Part shown: one piece after another, positions 20,252 through 30,286 of the stretch | How the letters are laid out: every line of letters begins with the position of its first letter | How positions within the stretch are numbered: the first letter of the stretch is position 1 | Assembly (NCBI GenBank): GCA_963575745.1 | Contig: CAUYUJ010016693.1 | Location: 436,001 to 500,000 of the forward strand | DNA: 64,000 nt | DNA from: Prorocentrum cordatum | Lineage: Eukaryota > Sar > Dinophyceae > Prorocentrales > Prorocentraceae | Reading direction: 5' to 3' | Program-made: the position numbers and the translations under genes | Notes under the pieces: generated by a model | The model's database searches: none | What the model was told of the DNA's origin: nothing | What the model saw: only the letters and a program-made list of their open reading frames with translations

Positions 20252-22638
20252 ATCAGACCTACCAGTCGGATCGATCTGTCGCCTCCCGCCCTATTTGGCA
20301 GCAAGCGTCCGATAACCGAGAGGGGCCAGCTGAAACCGGGCCCCACCGCCGCGAGGACCTGCGCCAGCTCGTCGAGGCTCTCGTCTGGGAGGCGCTCGAT
20401 GTCCAGCGGCAAGAACCTGTCCACTCCCGACCCAGAACTCGGCCGCGTCTAATGCGCGGCGGCCGCGGGCGCGTCGCCCGTGAGGGCGGGGGGCTCCTGG
20501 GGGGCCGCCTCCTCCTCGATGGCGTCCATGGCCCTTAGCAGCTCGAACTTGCACGGCGGCTGTCGCCCCAAAAAGGTCGTGCCACTTCGTGATCTTGCCA
20601 TCGATGATGTCGCGCGGGTGGTGCAGCGCGCGCCTTCGGGCGTGGCCACCTCCTGCGCTGGGGCTGCGGTCTTCTTGAGACTCTCACGGGGAATGTTGAT
20701 TGACCCCTCCTCGACTATCCGCTGGCGGAAGTCACCCAATGTCGCGCGGGGGGCTTTGCCGCGGGCCCTGCTGACCCCCTTGTTGGCCAACTCAACTAAG
20801 TCTGTCAGCGAATCCATCGAGAGTGCGACGGGGTCGCGCATGTGCCCTTGCCGAGCCCCCCGCGTCCACGTCCTGCGCCGCGCCTGGCGGGCTTGGCCCG
20901 GGTTGTCAGTGGCCAGCTTCTGGCAGGCACCTGCCGGCGTAGCGCGCTGAAGTCCTCCGTTGCCCCTGCGCTGGCGGCGCGGGATCCTGGCCGGCACCGC
21001 GCGCGCCCGAGACCACCATGCATTGCAACTGTCGCGGGGAAGCAGAGCCCTGCAATTCTCGGCCATCCGCGCCAAGTGCACTCGGAATCGCGCTCCAGCC
21101 GTGCGACGAAGTCGCCCTGACGGGATGGCTATGCCGCGGTGCGCCGAGATGCATCTATCCGCCGCCGCAGCCCACGCACCGCGCATCCCGCTGATGTGCT
21201 GACTGCGAGGGACGCCCGCCTTGGAAGCGAGCGAGTCTGACATGGCACCTACGGCGCCTTAGAGGCACGGGGTCGAACGATGGCCGACCCGGGCGCGATG
21301 CTCGAGCCAGGGCGCTGACAGAATGGAAAAGAGGGGGGGGGGGGGGGGGCAGCGAGCGCAGGAGCAACGGCAGTCGTGCACGGGGGGGCTGCTGCACTTC
21401 CTGGGGCGCGGCTGCCTGGGTCGGGGGGCTGGGCGCAGCGATGCCCGATGGGGCCCTCGAGGGGCTAGGAAGGGGAAGGAGGGGGGGGGGGGCTCACAGG
21501 GTTGACTCCGTCCAGCCGCGCGCCCGACGCTGCTGGCCCCGGGGCGGTGCGCGCAAAAAACAGAAGCCCCGTCGCCGAAATTATCTTCGTCAGCCCGCGG
21601 CGCCCCCCCCCCTCCTCTTCATCCCAAACTCCCGAACCAAAGCCCACTCCTAGAGAGGCGTCCGCGTAGGAAACATGCTGGGGGTCAGGCTGGTTCCCTC
21701 GCAAGCTCAAGTTGGGCTCGTTGAGAAAAACCCAACGCGCAAACGGTTTTCCTCCCGAGCACGAGCAATCCCCTCCCCAGAGCATCGCGACGCTGGGCAT
21801 TTGCCCTGGGCGACTTGGGCCCGGGGGAAGGGAGGGTGGATAGGCGGTGGGTCTGAGGCAGCTTGCCGGGCAGATCCAGCGAGCGCGTGGGCAACTGAGT
21901 GGCCGCCCCTCGGAAGTGCATTAAGAGGCCGCAGCGGGCGTTCCATGGCGCGTCGACCACAGCCTCAAAAGGCAAAACGCATGGAAGAATAGACTCGCTA
22001 TCGCTAGCCAGTGCATATCTCCGAACCTCTCGCGCCTGCCGCGCGCGTGGCTGCAATAATGGAAGCCCACAAGGCATGCCCTCCAGCTTTGGCGACATAC
22101 CCCCTAGCCTCGAAACCGCTGACAGGGGTGCTCCGATCTGCAAATGCAACCCATGGAAGCTGGAGACTGACACGGCGCGCCCCGAGCTACGACACCGCTG
22201 CAGGTTCCTCCCTGGCCGACCTTCACTGGCAAATCCGTAGAAGCAGACTGACTGAAACCTGCATGCCATCTAACGCTGCGCGCCCTTCAGCTCGGAGGGC
22301 TGCCCGCGACTCCGCCGGGCTCCTCGCGTTGCGGAGGCCTTGTGCCAAGAGCCACTCTCCTCCCCCATTGGCACTCGCCCGGCTCGCCTCCGAGGCGCCG
22401 CGCCCTGGTCAAGCTGGGTTGGCGAAGGGCCGAAAGTGGGCAACGCGCGCTGTGTTGTCCCAGTCGGCCATGGTCGAGTCGTCCACGTGCGTCTCCACCG
22501 GGCCTGCATAGTCGTAGGAATGAGAGATAATGTCGCCCCAGGCTTGCTTTCCCGCGCAAGTGACGTCGGCAAAAAAGAACATGCTTACAGCCAGGTGTGA
22601 AATATCAGCATCCGCTTCAACTGCATCGTAGGGACTTC

Positions 22639-23653
22639 TCAGCACGGAGCTCCTGCTCGCCTGCTCGGCGCCAGCGTGACCCTCAAGACCCTGTGGATGG
22701 GCCTTCGGGGTCCGTGGCGCAAGCAGCCCCCGTCAGGCAGACGACGCTGCCGGTGCTGGTGAAGCGCCGCTCGGCGCTGCCATCGCCGTCGCCGCCTGCG
22801 CTGCCGCTGGCGCTGCGAACTTGGTCTCGCTGGGGCGGTCGGCCGCCTGCTGCAACTTCGCCTCCGGGCTGGGCCCGCTGTCGGGGACGGGGGTCTCAGT
22901 GGCCCCCGTCGTTGTCGTCCCACTGCTGGCGCCGCCGCCTGCCGCGGGAGACCCCGCTGCTGGCGCCGGTGCCGCCCCTGCCGCCGCGCCTTCGTCAGCC
23001 GCGCGCCCCTCTTGGCGAGCCGCTCGTCGACCTCCTGGCGCAGCTTTTTCACGCGAGCCTGCCAGTGCTGGACCTCGGAGCCCCCCATGACGGCCCGCGC
23101 GCTCCTGAGTTCCTTCTTTAGATTATGCAGAGCCTCGCGGTCCTGCTGCTCGATGTCGAGGCCCTCCACGCCTGCGGAAAAAAAACTCCTCATCGATCTG
23201 CGCCTGGAAGTAAATCTTCTTCTCCTCAGGGGCGATGCCCATATCGGAAGCCAGACCCTGCGCCGCGATCTTCCTGGTCTGCTCGGCTGAGGCCAGGACC
23301 AGCGCGGCCTCCCTCTCTCGCTGCTGAGCTCTGGTGAGGTTTTCCTGCGCCTTGACCACCGCGTTGACGGCCCGGTCGTGGCGCAGGGTGGCGTCGCGCC
23401 ACGCGCCTGCACCTTCGCCAGCTCATCCTGGAGGAGCTTCACCAAAAGACGAGCGGACGTGGAGGAAATCGTCTGCTGTAGCAGCTTCAGGCGTGAGGTT
23501 GGTGGGTGGCGTAGCTTGGTCAGGCTGCGCGCCCCCTTTGCCAGCGCCGCCCTTGCCCTTGCCTGTGCCCTTGGTGGCGTTGCCGCGTTTCGAATCCAAC
23601 TCCACAAGATCATTGACATGATCATCCTGCTCACCGCCCTTGGGTTTGCACAT
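22639..23653 (-). pseudogene. Coiled-coil gag-like region of LINE-B
   Basis: Pieces in different frames include a Gly/Lys-rich segment (KGTGKGKGGAGKGG at about 23.57 kb) and a helical stretch with heptad character (KAQENLTRAQQREREAALVL, then SAEQTRKIAAQGLASD at about 23.36-23.25 kb). A second helix contains EALHNLKKELRSARAVMGG and QARVKKLRQEVDERLAKR (about 23.13-23.0 kb). This composition resembles LINE ORF1/gag RNA-binding proteins. No zinc knuckle is visible. Confidence 0.45.
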
Positions 23654-23759
23654 GAACCCGTCGTGGTGTTGTACTCACGACGCCCGCACCCTCTGTACCT
23701 CCTCCGCGGCCCCCTGCGCCAGGGTCCCGTAGCAGGCATGATCCCCTGCGCTTTCGCCG

Positions 23760-24180
23760 CCGAGAGCGGCCCCAAGTGGGGTTTGCTCGGCGCTCCTCAA
23801 GCACTGGCCATCGCTCGGACGTCCATGCCGTGTTTTTTTCGGTTTCGTGCGTGGTTTTTTCGCTCGCCGAAGGGAAAATGCACACGTCCGAGCGATGCCA
23901 GGCCCAGGTGGGGCTTGCTCGGCGCTCCTCAAGCACCACGTGGAGGCGCGCTGGGGTCGGGTCGGGTGTTGTGGCCAAAATGGACGGCTCGTGTGCCCAA
24001 GTGGTCCTCGGTGGGGGCCCCTCCCCACCGTCCGGGCCACAATCGCTTGAGAGGAAGAGAGGGGGAGGAGAGGAGGGAGGAGGGGGAGGAGGAGAGGAGA
24101 GGAGGAGAGGAGGACTGGACGCGGGGCGCCGTCTGTGCAAAGCGAGAACACCGCACCACAGGGTGGCTCGGACAGCAACA
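23760..24180 (+). repeat. Diverged member of the satellite-tail element family
   Basis: The purine-rich tract at 24050-24115 is followed by GGACGCGGGGCGCCGTCTG, then AAAGCGAGAAC and CACCACAGGGTGGCTCGG. The same order occurs after the 77-bp array (50236-50296) and after the 100-bp array (59594-59650). Upstream, the word GGGCTTGCTCGGCGCTCCTCAAGCAC is duplicated at about 23783 and 23911. No gene is seen. Confidence 0.5.
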
Positions 24181-24539
24181 AATGAGAACCAAGAACGCCG
24201 CCCAAAAAACACCGAGAGGCCAGCCAGCCTCCCCCCAAAGCCCCAGGACACGACACTCCCAAAAGGCCCAAATCAGGCCCCAAGAAACTCCTCCTCCTCC
24301 TCCTCCTCCTCCTTCTCCCCCCCAGACGTCCCCGAAGCCGTCTCCAAGATACGTCCGAAGAGGCCTCACGAGAGATACGCGCAGGCATCCAAGAGGCCTC
24401 GGACCTACGACCTAGGACCTAAGCACGGCTGAGGGATACGCCGAAGGCCACAAGACAAGGCTGGCGCAGTTTGCACAGGCTGGCCTGTCTGGAACCAACG
24501 TGTGGCACAACTATCTTACTGGATAAATGGTTGAACTAG
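24181..24539. other. Intergenic, nothing recognised
   Basis: A short CTCCTCCTC tract (24285-24315) and degenerate CCAAGAGG words are present. No gene is seen. Confidence 0.35.
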
Positions 24540-25190
24540 CATCCTACTGCTTGTGAGCAGGAAAGGAAGCAGGCGTGGCAGAGTCAAAGAGCAGGTGATC
24601 TCCTCCCCCCTTTCTCATGAAATCCACCTCCGCCGTCCAAAGCCTGCACCTACAACATCTCGAATCAAGGATAATCAAAACTACCGAACAGTATGTGCCG
24701 TCGATGTCGCTGCATGGCTGCTCAGTATCGCGTGCACGCGTGAGGTAAAACTTCGCGTGGCATCCTACTGCTTGTGTGCAGCAGGTGTTCCCCCCCCCCT
24801 TCTCATACAATCCCCCTCCAACGTCCACAGCCTCCTCCTCCACCATCCCGAATCAATAATAATGAACACCACCGGAAAATGTGTCGTCGATGTCGCTGCA
24901 TGGCTGCTCAATATCGAGTGCACTCGCGAGGTTTAAACTTCGCGTGGCATATGGATGCAAAGCACTGCCTCGCAAAACGATCAACAAATGAGAAAGCCAA
25001 TCATGAAATTGTCTCAATCGCATCCCTTCGTAAAGCATATTGCTGAAGAAGCCGGTCTTACGTCCATGACAAAGACATCCCCCAACAGCATCCACGCACG
25101 CAATATCGAGACAAACACTGCTTGCGTGCACGCGCGAGGTGAAATGTTTCGACTAGCTTCAACCTCCTCCTCCTCCTCCTCCTCCCCACC
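24540..25190. repeat. Two-unit ~200-bp tandem duplication plus a partial third unit
   Basis: The word GCATCCTACTGCTTGTG starts units at about 24539 and 24759. Both units contain TCTCATRMAATCC, CCTC, GAATCAA, GTCGATGTCGCTGCATGG and GCGAGGT or GTGAGGT. A partial third copy (CAATATCGAGACAAACACTG, then GCACGCGCGAGGT) lies at 25090-25145, and a CCT tract closes the region. No coding signal is present. Confidence 0.65.
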
Positions 25191-26440
25191 TTAGTGAGCC
25201 CTGGAAACGACCAGGCCATGTTCTAGCGTTTCGGAAACATATCCCGTGAAAGTGGAAAGGGTAAACACACGGCAGCCTGAAACGGCCACGAACACGCGGA
25301 AGTGGAACCGGAACTGGAAGAAACGGTGACGGACCTGGCAACAAGAACGGCACCACTGGCAAAAAAAAACGGCAGCACGGGACCAGTGAGCAAACGACCC
25401 TTCCGTATCCAGGGCCCACGGAGCGCCGCCCCCCTCCTCACGAACACGTCCAGAACCTCGAGCGTCGGCTGGAAGCCTAGGAAAATCTGCTGAAGAGGCC
25501 GAAATTCTGCCGAAGAGGCCGTGGCGCGGGCGATGTCGCCCGGCCGGCGCTCCAGGCGAAGCGCGCTGTCACGCAGGGGCCCTGGCGGAGTAGAGGCCCA
25601 GGCTGTGTCGCCTGCGCCCAGCGGCGGCGGCGGCGGCGGTCCTGAGCGCACAAAACCCAGGCGGCGCGAACCTGTAAGCCCGGTGCTGTCGGGCCCAGGC
25701 CAGTGTGAGCCCGATGCAATCATCCTTCCCCCCCGTCCTCTTCCTCCTCCACTTCCAGCCTTTCCGTGTCAGTTCGTCACCCGTTCTCGTCGCTGGGCTC
25801 CCCTGGATGGCAAAAGGACAAGTGCATCGACCACAAGTTGCACATCCCATGCTTCGCCAACCCCGGCCCAGGCACACTCTCCCGCCCAGGGGCGCGGCGG
25901 TCGGGGGCGACGACGGGGGCGAATAGCCTGAGGGAGAGCAACACGTGTACAGTGGGGCCCAAGCCAGAAGAGCACCCCTCAAGAACATGAGACCCTCCGT
26001 CGGCCAAAACACACAGGCGTATATATCCAGCTTATATCTTATACCTCGGTCCAACCGTAGGTTGATGAATCACATCAAGGGCTGGGCGCTGAACAGGCGT
26101 GCCGAACGCAATGTCAGCTGCAGAATCTGTAAATCCAGCGGGTCCTGTAAGTCCGTCGTTGCAAGCGGATCTCCTCCTCTGATCACGCACGATTACAAGT
26201 AGGTTCAGACCTGTAGAACTCAGAAGCGTGTCTAGTCTAGGTAGGCACCTCTCACAATGCGCACCGATGCGGCCGACTCGCAGCCACAAGTGGCCTGCCG
26301 CAACCCAACTCGGCCAGTGTGCTGGCCGCGGGTTGCTGTGAGGCCGCACTCTGACTGCGACCGTGCCGCACGTCCACCGACTGATGATCACACCACACTG
26401 CACAGGGTGAAAGCAAAGAAATAAACAATGCCGTAAACGT
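25191..26440. other. Intergenic, nothing recognised
   Basis: About 1.2 kb of GC-rich sequence shows no gene or repeat that I can support. Frames on both strands are Arg/Pro/Gly-rich and overlap one another, which is typical of GC-rich non-coding DNA. Confidence 0.3.
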
Positions 26441-26584
26441 AAAAACTCGGAGGTCCAATCGGATTTCTCGGATCGGTGCCGGGGCCCCCTGGCGGCGCCT
26501 CCGGCGCGGCCCCTGGCGTGCTCCGCGCGCCAAGGAGGGGGGGTCCAACGCCGATCCGAGCAATCCGTACGGACCTCAGAGTTT
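26441..26584. mobile_element. Foldback (MITE-like) element, CGGAGGTCC family
   Basis: The left arm AAAACTCGGAGGTCC, then CGGATTTCTCGGATCGG, is mirrored by the right arm CCGATCCGAGCAATCCG, then GGACCTCAGAGTTT. The two arms form an imperfect inverted repeat of about 45 bp. The middle is GC-rich (GGCGGCGCC and GCGCGCCAAGG). Relatives occur at 49136-49257 (both arms) and 47612-47665 (left arm only). Confidence 0.65.
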
Positions 26585-26664
26585 CTCTATGTTATGTAAT
26601 GTTTTTCCCTCGGAAAGATCCTCCATCCACTCCTTCCTTTCGGGCCCTCCTCTCGACGTGTGAC

Positions 26665-26830
26665 CTTTAAAAGGGCCCAGGGACACACAAATAAATACAC
26701 ACGAATACCAACATGCCCAATATTTTCTCATCTGTTCTGGATTGTTCGTCTTCCCCCCCACACTTCCCATCTATTCCCATACCTCCCTGGGGATCGACGA
26801 TTAGCTGTGTCTGTGCGTTCCGTTCCCTCC
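26665..26830. repeat. Dispersed repeat with ACACACAAATAAATACACAC
   Basis: This stretch (GGGCCCAGGGACACACAAAT, then a TTTTCTCATCTGTTCTGG block, TCTTCCCCCC and TCGACGATTAGCTGTGTCTG) recurs at about 43932-44085. It recurs again, split by an inserted mobile element, at 45080-45160 and 47412-47450. Confidence 0.6.
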
Positions 26831-26984
26831 TGAACCTTCTCCTCCCCCGTGCCCTCCCAAGTCCCACGTGCGGGCGAGCAGGGGCACCCACGCCGCGCGC
26901 AGGGCCTCAGCCCTCGGTGCACGTGGAAGGGAGGCCCTTCTTGGGGGACGAGGCCTCGGGTCATGATGTTCTCATCGTACTTGC

Positions 26985-27142
26985 TTACCAGCCTGGAACA
27001 TATCCCTATCCCTATGTTCGGCATCGCCTCATCACGACGGCGATCTTAGGGATTCACTCAGTTTCTGAGGCCGCATCCCTAAGATTGTCATCGCCTTTTG
27101 GCGTGTCAATCTTAGCGATAAGGATAAGTTCGAGGCTGGTAA
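26985..27142. mobile_element. 158-bp MITE-like element, copy 1
   Basis: The terminal inverted repeat is TTACCAGCCT / AGGCTGGTAA. An inner inverted pair, CTTAGGGAT / ATCCCTAAG, forms a second hairpin. A copy of exactly the same length and orientation lies at 29647-29804. It cannot encode a protein and would depend on a transposase in trans. No target-site duplication is obvious. Confidence 0.7.
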
Positions 27143-27432
27143 ACATCCCAGAAACAGTGTCGAGCACCCAGAGAAGTGTCGAAACAGCAACGGGCGATTA
27201 TCGCCTCCAAGGCCCCAGCACGCGAAAGCCCTGTGGTTTCAGCAGTCTCTTGGTGCTCGAAATTCTGTTTGACGGTCAAGGCTCAAGTAGGTTGGGACAT
27301 CATAAGCCTTGGGGCGCTGCGCGAGGGGCGGAGACAGGATCTGGCCGAAGAACCTGGGCGGCGCGAGTAGGGGGGCAGGGGGAGAGGGGGATGCGTCGTA
27401 GAAGGAGGGCTGCTTCACAGAAGGCGCCCGCC

Positions 27433-29180
27433 TTACACCCACAGACAAGGCCCACGCCTTCTAAGAAGCAGGGGTGCTTCCAAGAAGCCCTCCCCCCTCC
27501 CCCAGCCCCCTCTGCGCGTGGCCGAGAACCACGCGGGCGGGAAGCGGGCCTCGAAGAACATGCCCCCCTGCTCTTTCGCGGCGCCCTCCAGGCCCCACTC
27601 GGCGATGTGGGCGGGCAGCAACGTCGCTTCGAGGACCGGCAGGATGTCGAAGCGGTGCCGCCGGACCTCCTGCAGGGCGGCCTGCAGCTCTACCCTGGCG
27701 GCCTTCTGGAGGTCGCGGAGGGCAGAGGACGTCTCCACGCCCTCGTCCGACACGGGCTTGCCGGTCACGGCCGCCACGTGCCCAGGGTTGTCCTTGATGT
27801 TTTTGGCGTAGATGGGTACGGACGCGAACGCGGCCCCCGTCTGCTTCCCGAGGGACATCGCGTGGATGACCCAATCGAGGCTAATCTTCACGCCGTGGAA
27901 CACCGCGGACCACTCGCTCGAGAGCATCATGCTGCTCTCGGTTGCGTGGTGGTCTATGAGGCGGTGGCCCTTCCTGCACGACGCCTCCCCGTCGAAGCAG
28001 TACACGCTGAAGGGCAGCAGATCGTCCGCCAGCAGTTTCACGCCCGCCTCCCGCATGCGCCGCAGCACGGGCAGCAGCGTCCTCGTCAGGCGCTGCGAGA
28101 GCGAGCCCTGCTCGCCGAACAGCCTCTTGAAGTGCAGGTCCTGGGTGTACTCCGTCAGCTCGAAGACGATCCGCCCCGGCGCGCGGCGGGTGGCGTCGAG
28201 CACCAGGCTCTGGACCTCTGGCAGGAGCCACTCGGACGGACGCACGTTCACGCTAATCGGCGGCAAGCTCGGGAAGGTCTCCAGGGAGTCCAGGGCCGCC
28301 TGCCGGGCGCCGACGGCAGGAGGAGGAGGAGGAGGAGGAGGAGCAGGAGCAGCAGGAGGAGGAGGAGGAGGAAGAGGAGGAGGAGACGGGGGAGCAGGAG
28401 GAGGAGGAGGAGGAGGTGGTGGTGGAGGAAGAGGAAGCCCCGGAGACCCCGCAAGGGCCCTGGCCGAGGCCCTGGAGAGGACCGGGGGCGCACGAGGCCG
28501 CAGGGTCGCCCAGTAGCCAGGGGGAGCGGCACCTCTTCGGAACAAGTGGCAGGGAGCCCACCAAGGGACGTACGCGCCGACCCACGTGCATGAACACTGC
28601 CAGCCGAGGGGTACGAAGGTTCGCGCAATGCGTACTCTCGAAACTCGACGTGGATTCATGTACGTGCGCGCGTCCTCCTTTCGCTCCCGAAAGGGGAGGG
28701 GGGGGCACTTCTGTCAGCACCGGCCGCCTGGACCTCCAGCCCCTTGAACTGCAGGTAAAGGTCGATGTCGGTGTCGAGCAGGTCGTCGAGCACGTCCACC
28801 ACGATGCCGACGCCCCAGGAGGCCGTGTGCAGCGCCAGGAGGCTCTCCAAGCCAACGAGACGCGACTGCCCCTTGTCCTCGCGCACCTCCCACATCGGCT
28901 GCAGGCCAAACGAGAAGAGCCTCCCCGACTCGTCTGTTGCGTAGGCCACCTCGGCGGGGGACCTCCCGTCGCCGATGTCCTTGAGCATGCCGCGGAGAGC
29001 AGCGACGAACAGCTCTCGCTTCTCCTGCAGCGGCATCTTGAACAAGGGCTGCGCTAGCTGCATGGGCTGGTAGACGCTCCTGGTCAGAACATCCGGGCAC
29101 GTGTTGGTCACCGCCTCGAAGAGCTGCCTCTGGTTCAGCAACGCCATCGTCTGATCGGGCTCTCTTCTCGCGGGCGCCAT
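27433..29180 (-). CDS. EAL-domain protein (cyclic-di-GMP phosphodiesterase family), two exons
   Basis: Exon 1 is 29180-28728 and exon 2 is 28299-27433, joined across a 428-bp intron to give 439 aa. Residues about 93-409 follow the EAL domain in order: QPMWEV, GLESLLAL (E112), ISVNV (N169), FELTE (E198), LADD (D243-D244), GVKIS (K289), SDEGVET (E337, E340) and EQGG (Q395). These match the metal- and substrate-binding positions of c-di-GMP phosphodiesterases, which open the cyclic dinucleotide to pGpG. The usual DDFGTG loop is replaced by DDLLPF plus about 35 extra residues, so activity is uncertain. Residues 1-90 match nothing I know. No GGDEF partner is in the window. The C-terminal 30 residues are Gly/Arg-rich and may include unspliced sequence. 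The start is the ATG at 29180, just downstream of a pyrimidine-rich TTTTTCTGTTCAG acceptor. Confidence 0.75.
28300..28727 (-). other. GC-AG intron of the EAL gene with 9-bp direct-repeat borders
   Basis: The nine bases CAGGCGGCC occur at both exon-intron borders (minus-strand copies at 28730-28722 and 28302-28294). Both are in the same codon phase. Splicing at CAG^GC and CAG^GC removes 428 nt and joins VQ to AALDSLETF. Because 428 is not a multiple of three, the two halves of the EAL domain sit in different frames unless spliced. The intron contains a GGA/CCT microsatellite (28310-28430), which creates a poly-Pro artefact frame. Confidence 0.7.
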
Positions 29181-29212
29181 CTCTTCGGCCCATGCGGGGC
29201 CGCAGTCAAGGC

Positions 29213-29244
29213 CTGAACAGAAAAAGGACTTGAGCTACAATGGC
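29213..29244 (-). promoter_or_regulatory. Relic spliced-leader sequence and splice acceptor upstream of the EAL gene
   Basis: The minus strand at 29244-29229 reads GCCATTGTAGCTCAAG, matching 14 of 16 bases of the 3' part of the dinoflagellate SL (GCCATTTTGGCTCAAG). It is followed by CTTTTTCTGTTCAG, a pyrimidine-rich 3' splice site suited to SL addition, and by the ATG 33 nt after that. A genomic SL copy is the known mark of an mRNA that was reverse-transcribed and reinserted. Confidence 0.5.
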
Positions 29245-29569
29245 GCGAGCCAGTCTTCCTCTCTGTCACTCCTCCCCCTCCTCAACTCCTCCCCCTTTCC
29301 CTCCCGCTGGGCTCCCGTTCGTCCCCCCTCTTCACCCCTTTCGCTTCCTCCCTCCTCGTCTCCTCCTGGGTGGGGGGGGGGACGATGAGGAAGGAGGAAC
29401 TAGACCAACTCCTCCTTCGCCCCTCCTCGCAAGGATCCCGGTGCGGCCGCTCCCTGGACCTCTCCCAGACCAGGACCTGGGGGCGAAGACGGCCGCGGCG
29501 ACGGTGGGCGGGCAGCGGCATGGGGCACCTCGTCCTCCCCGGACCTCCACCCTCCTCCCCCCCCCTTGC
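29245..29569. other. Intergenic 5' flank of the EAL gene, nothing recognised
   Basis: CT-rich and GC-rich sequence without a supportable gene. No promoter element is recognised. Confidence 0.3.
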
Positions 29570-29885
29570 TGCAGAACCAGCAGGCCAGCTTCCACAGGAG
29601 CTTTTGGAGGTCCGCGCGCGACGACTCCTGGGACCGCCCCCCTTGCTTACCAGCCTGGAACATAACCCTATCCCTATGCTGGGCATCTCCTCATCACGAT
29701 GCCAATCTTAGGGATTCCTTTATTTTTTGAGGGCGAATCCCTAAGATTGTTATCGCCGTTTGGCGTGTCAACCTCAGGGGTAGGGATACGTTCGAGGCTG
29801 GTAACCTGCTGCAGAACCAGCAGGCCAGCTTCCACATGAAGCATCGGAGGTCCGCGCGCGACGACGACTTCTGGGACCGCTGCCG
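29570..29885. repeat. ~70-bp direct duplication bracketing a MITE
   Basis: The word TGCTGCAGAACCAGCAGGCC, followed by AGCTTCCACA and GAGGTCCGCGCGCGACGAC, occurs at about 29571-29640 and again at 29807-29880. The 158-bp MITE fills the gap between the two. On the plus strand both copies read LLQNQQASFH...RSARDD, so the duplicated piece may once have been an exon. Confidence 0.6.
29647..29804. mobile_element. 158-bp MITE-like element, copy 2
   Basis: It has the same ends (TTACCAGCCTGGAAC on the left, GTTCGAGGCTGGTAA on the right), the same inner CTTAGGGATTC / AATCCCTAAG hairpin and exactly the same length as the copy at 26985-27142. The two direct copies lie about 0.3-0.5 kb outside the EAL gene on either side. 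Confidence 0.7.
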
Positions 29886-30286
29886 GGACCCCCGCCCTCT
29901 TGGGCGCGGATCGTGCTTCGGGTCGGGCGAAAGGGGGGGACAGCAAAGGGGGGGGTTGATGAGAATCAGCTCGCGTGGCTGATCTTCCCAGCGCCTCCCG
30001 GTGCCGGAGGCGGCCATGTATCGAGGAATGGGCTCCTCGGTGAGGCCGAAACCAGCTGCATGCAGCAAATTTCGTACCCCCCCCTTTCCCAATCCACCCC
30101 CTTTCGTCCGGCCCGAGTGCTGGGGGCCGGCGCCGCCTGGGAGGCACAGCGCGGAGCCAAGAGGTCCGCGCAGACCTTTGAAAGTTGATGCTTACGCAAA
30201 TGATTATGTTCGTGTATGTTGTCTTCGCCAGCGAAAACCTTCTTACGATGCATTTCGAAAATGATTCATTATTGTGATTATTCTTC
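29886..30286. other. Intergenic, nothing recognised
   Basis: No gene is seen. The AT content rises at 30180-30300. Frames on both strands are short or overlapping. Confidence 0.3.

Larger units (their letters stand above)
17985..23740 (-). mobile_element. LINE-B: decayed LINE-like retrotransposon
   Basis: Read on the minus strand, successive frames give a gag-like region with a coiled coil (about 23.65-22.7 kb), a poorly preserved middle section where the endonuclease should be (22.65-21.7 kb), reverse transcriptase pieces (21.2-18.9 kb), a CxxC...HxxxxC zinc finger (about 18.75-18.69 kb) and an RNase H relic (18.47-18.09 kb). The order is that of a LINE polyprotein. Many frame changes and substituted motifs show that the copy is dead. 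Exact ends are not visible; no target-site duplication or poly-A tail was found. Confidence 0.7.

Noticed and set aside
21685-22645. A defined EEP endonuclease in LINE-B
   Set aside because: The position is right and FFFADVTCAGKQAWGD faintly resembles an EEP start, but no His, GDxN or DH motif could be found, so only the element as a whole is annotated.
26713-28593. A 626-codon plus-strand frame
   Set aside because: It is the antisense shadow of the EAL gene in GC-rich DNA. Its peptide is Arg/Gly/Pro-rich without motifs, while the minus strand shows ordered EAL motifs.
28303-28659. An upstream ATG at 28659 as the start of a 408-aa protein
   Set aside because: This ATG and the poly-Pro stretch lie in the intron. 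Splicing to exon 1 supplies the missing N-terminal part of the EAL domain (QPM and ESL motifs).
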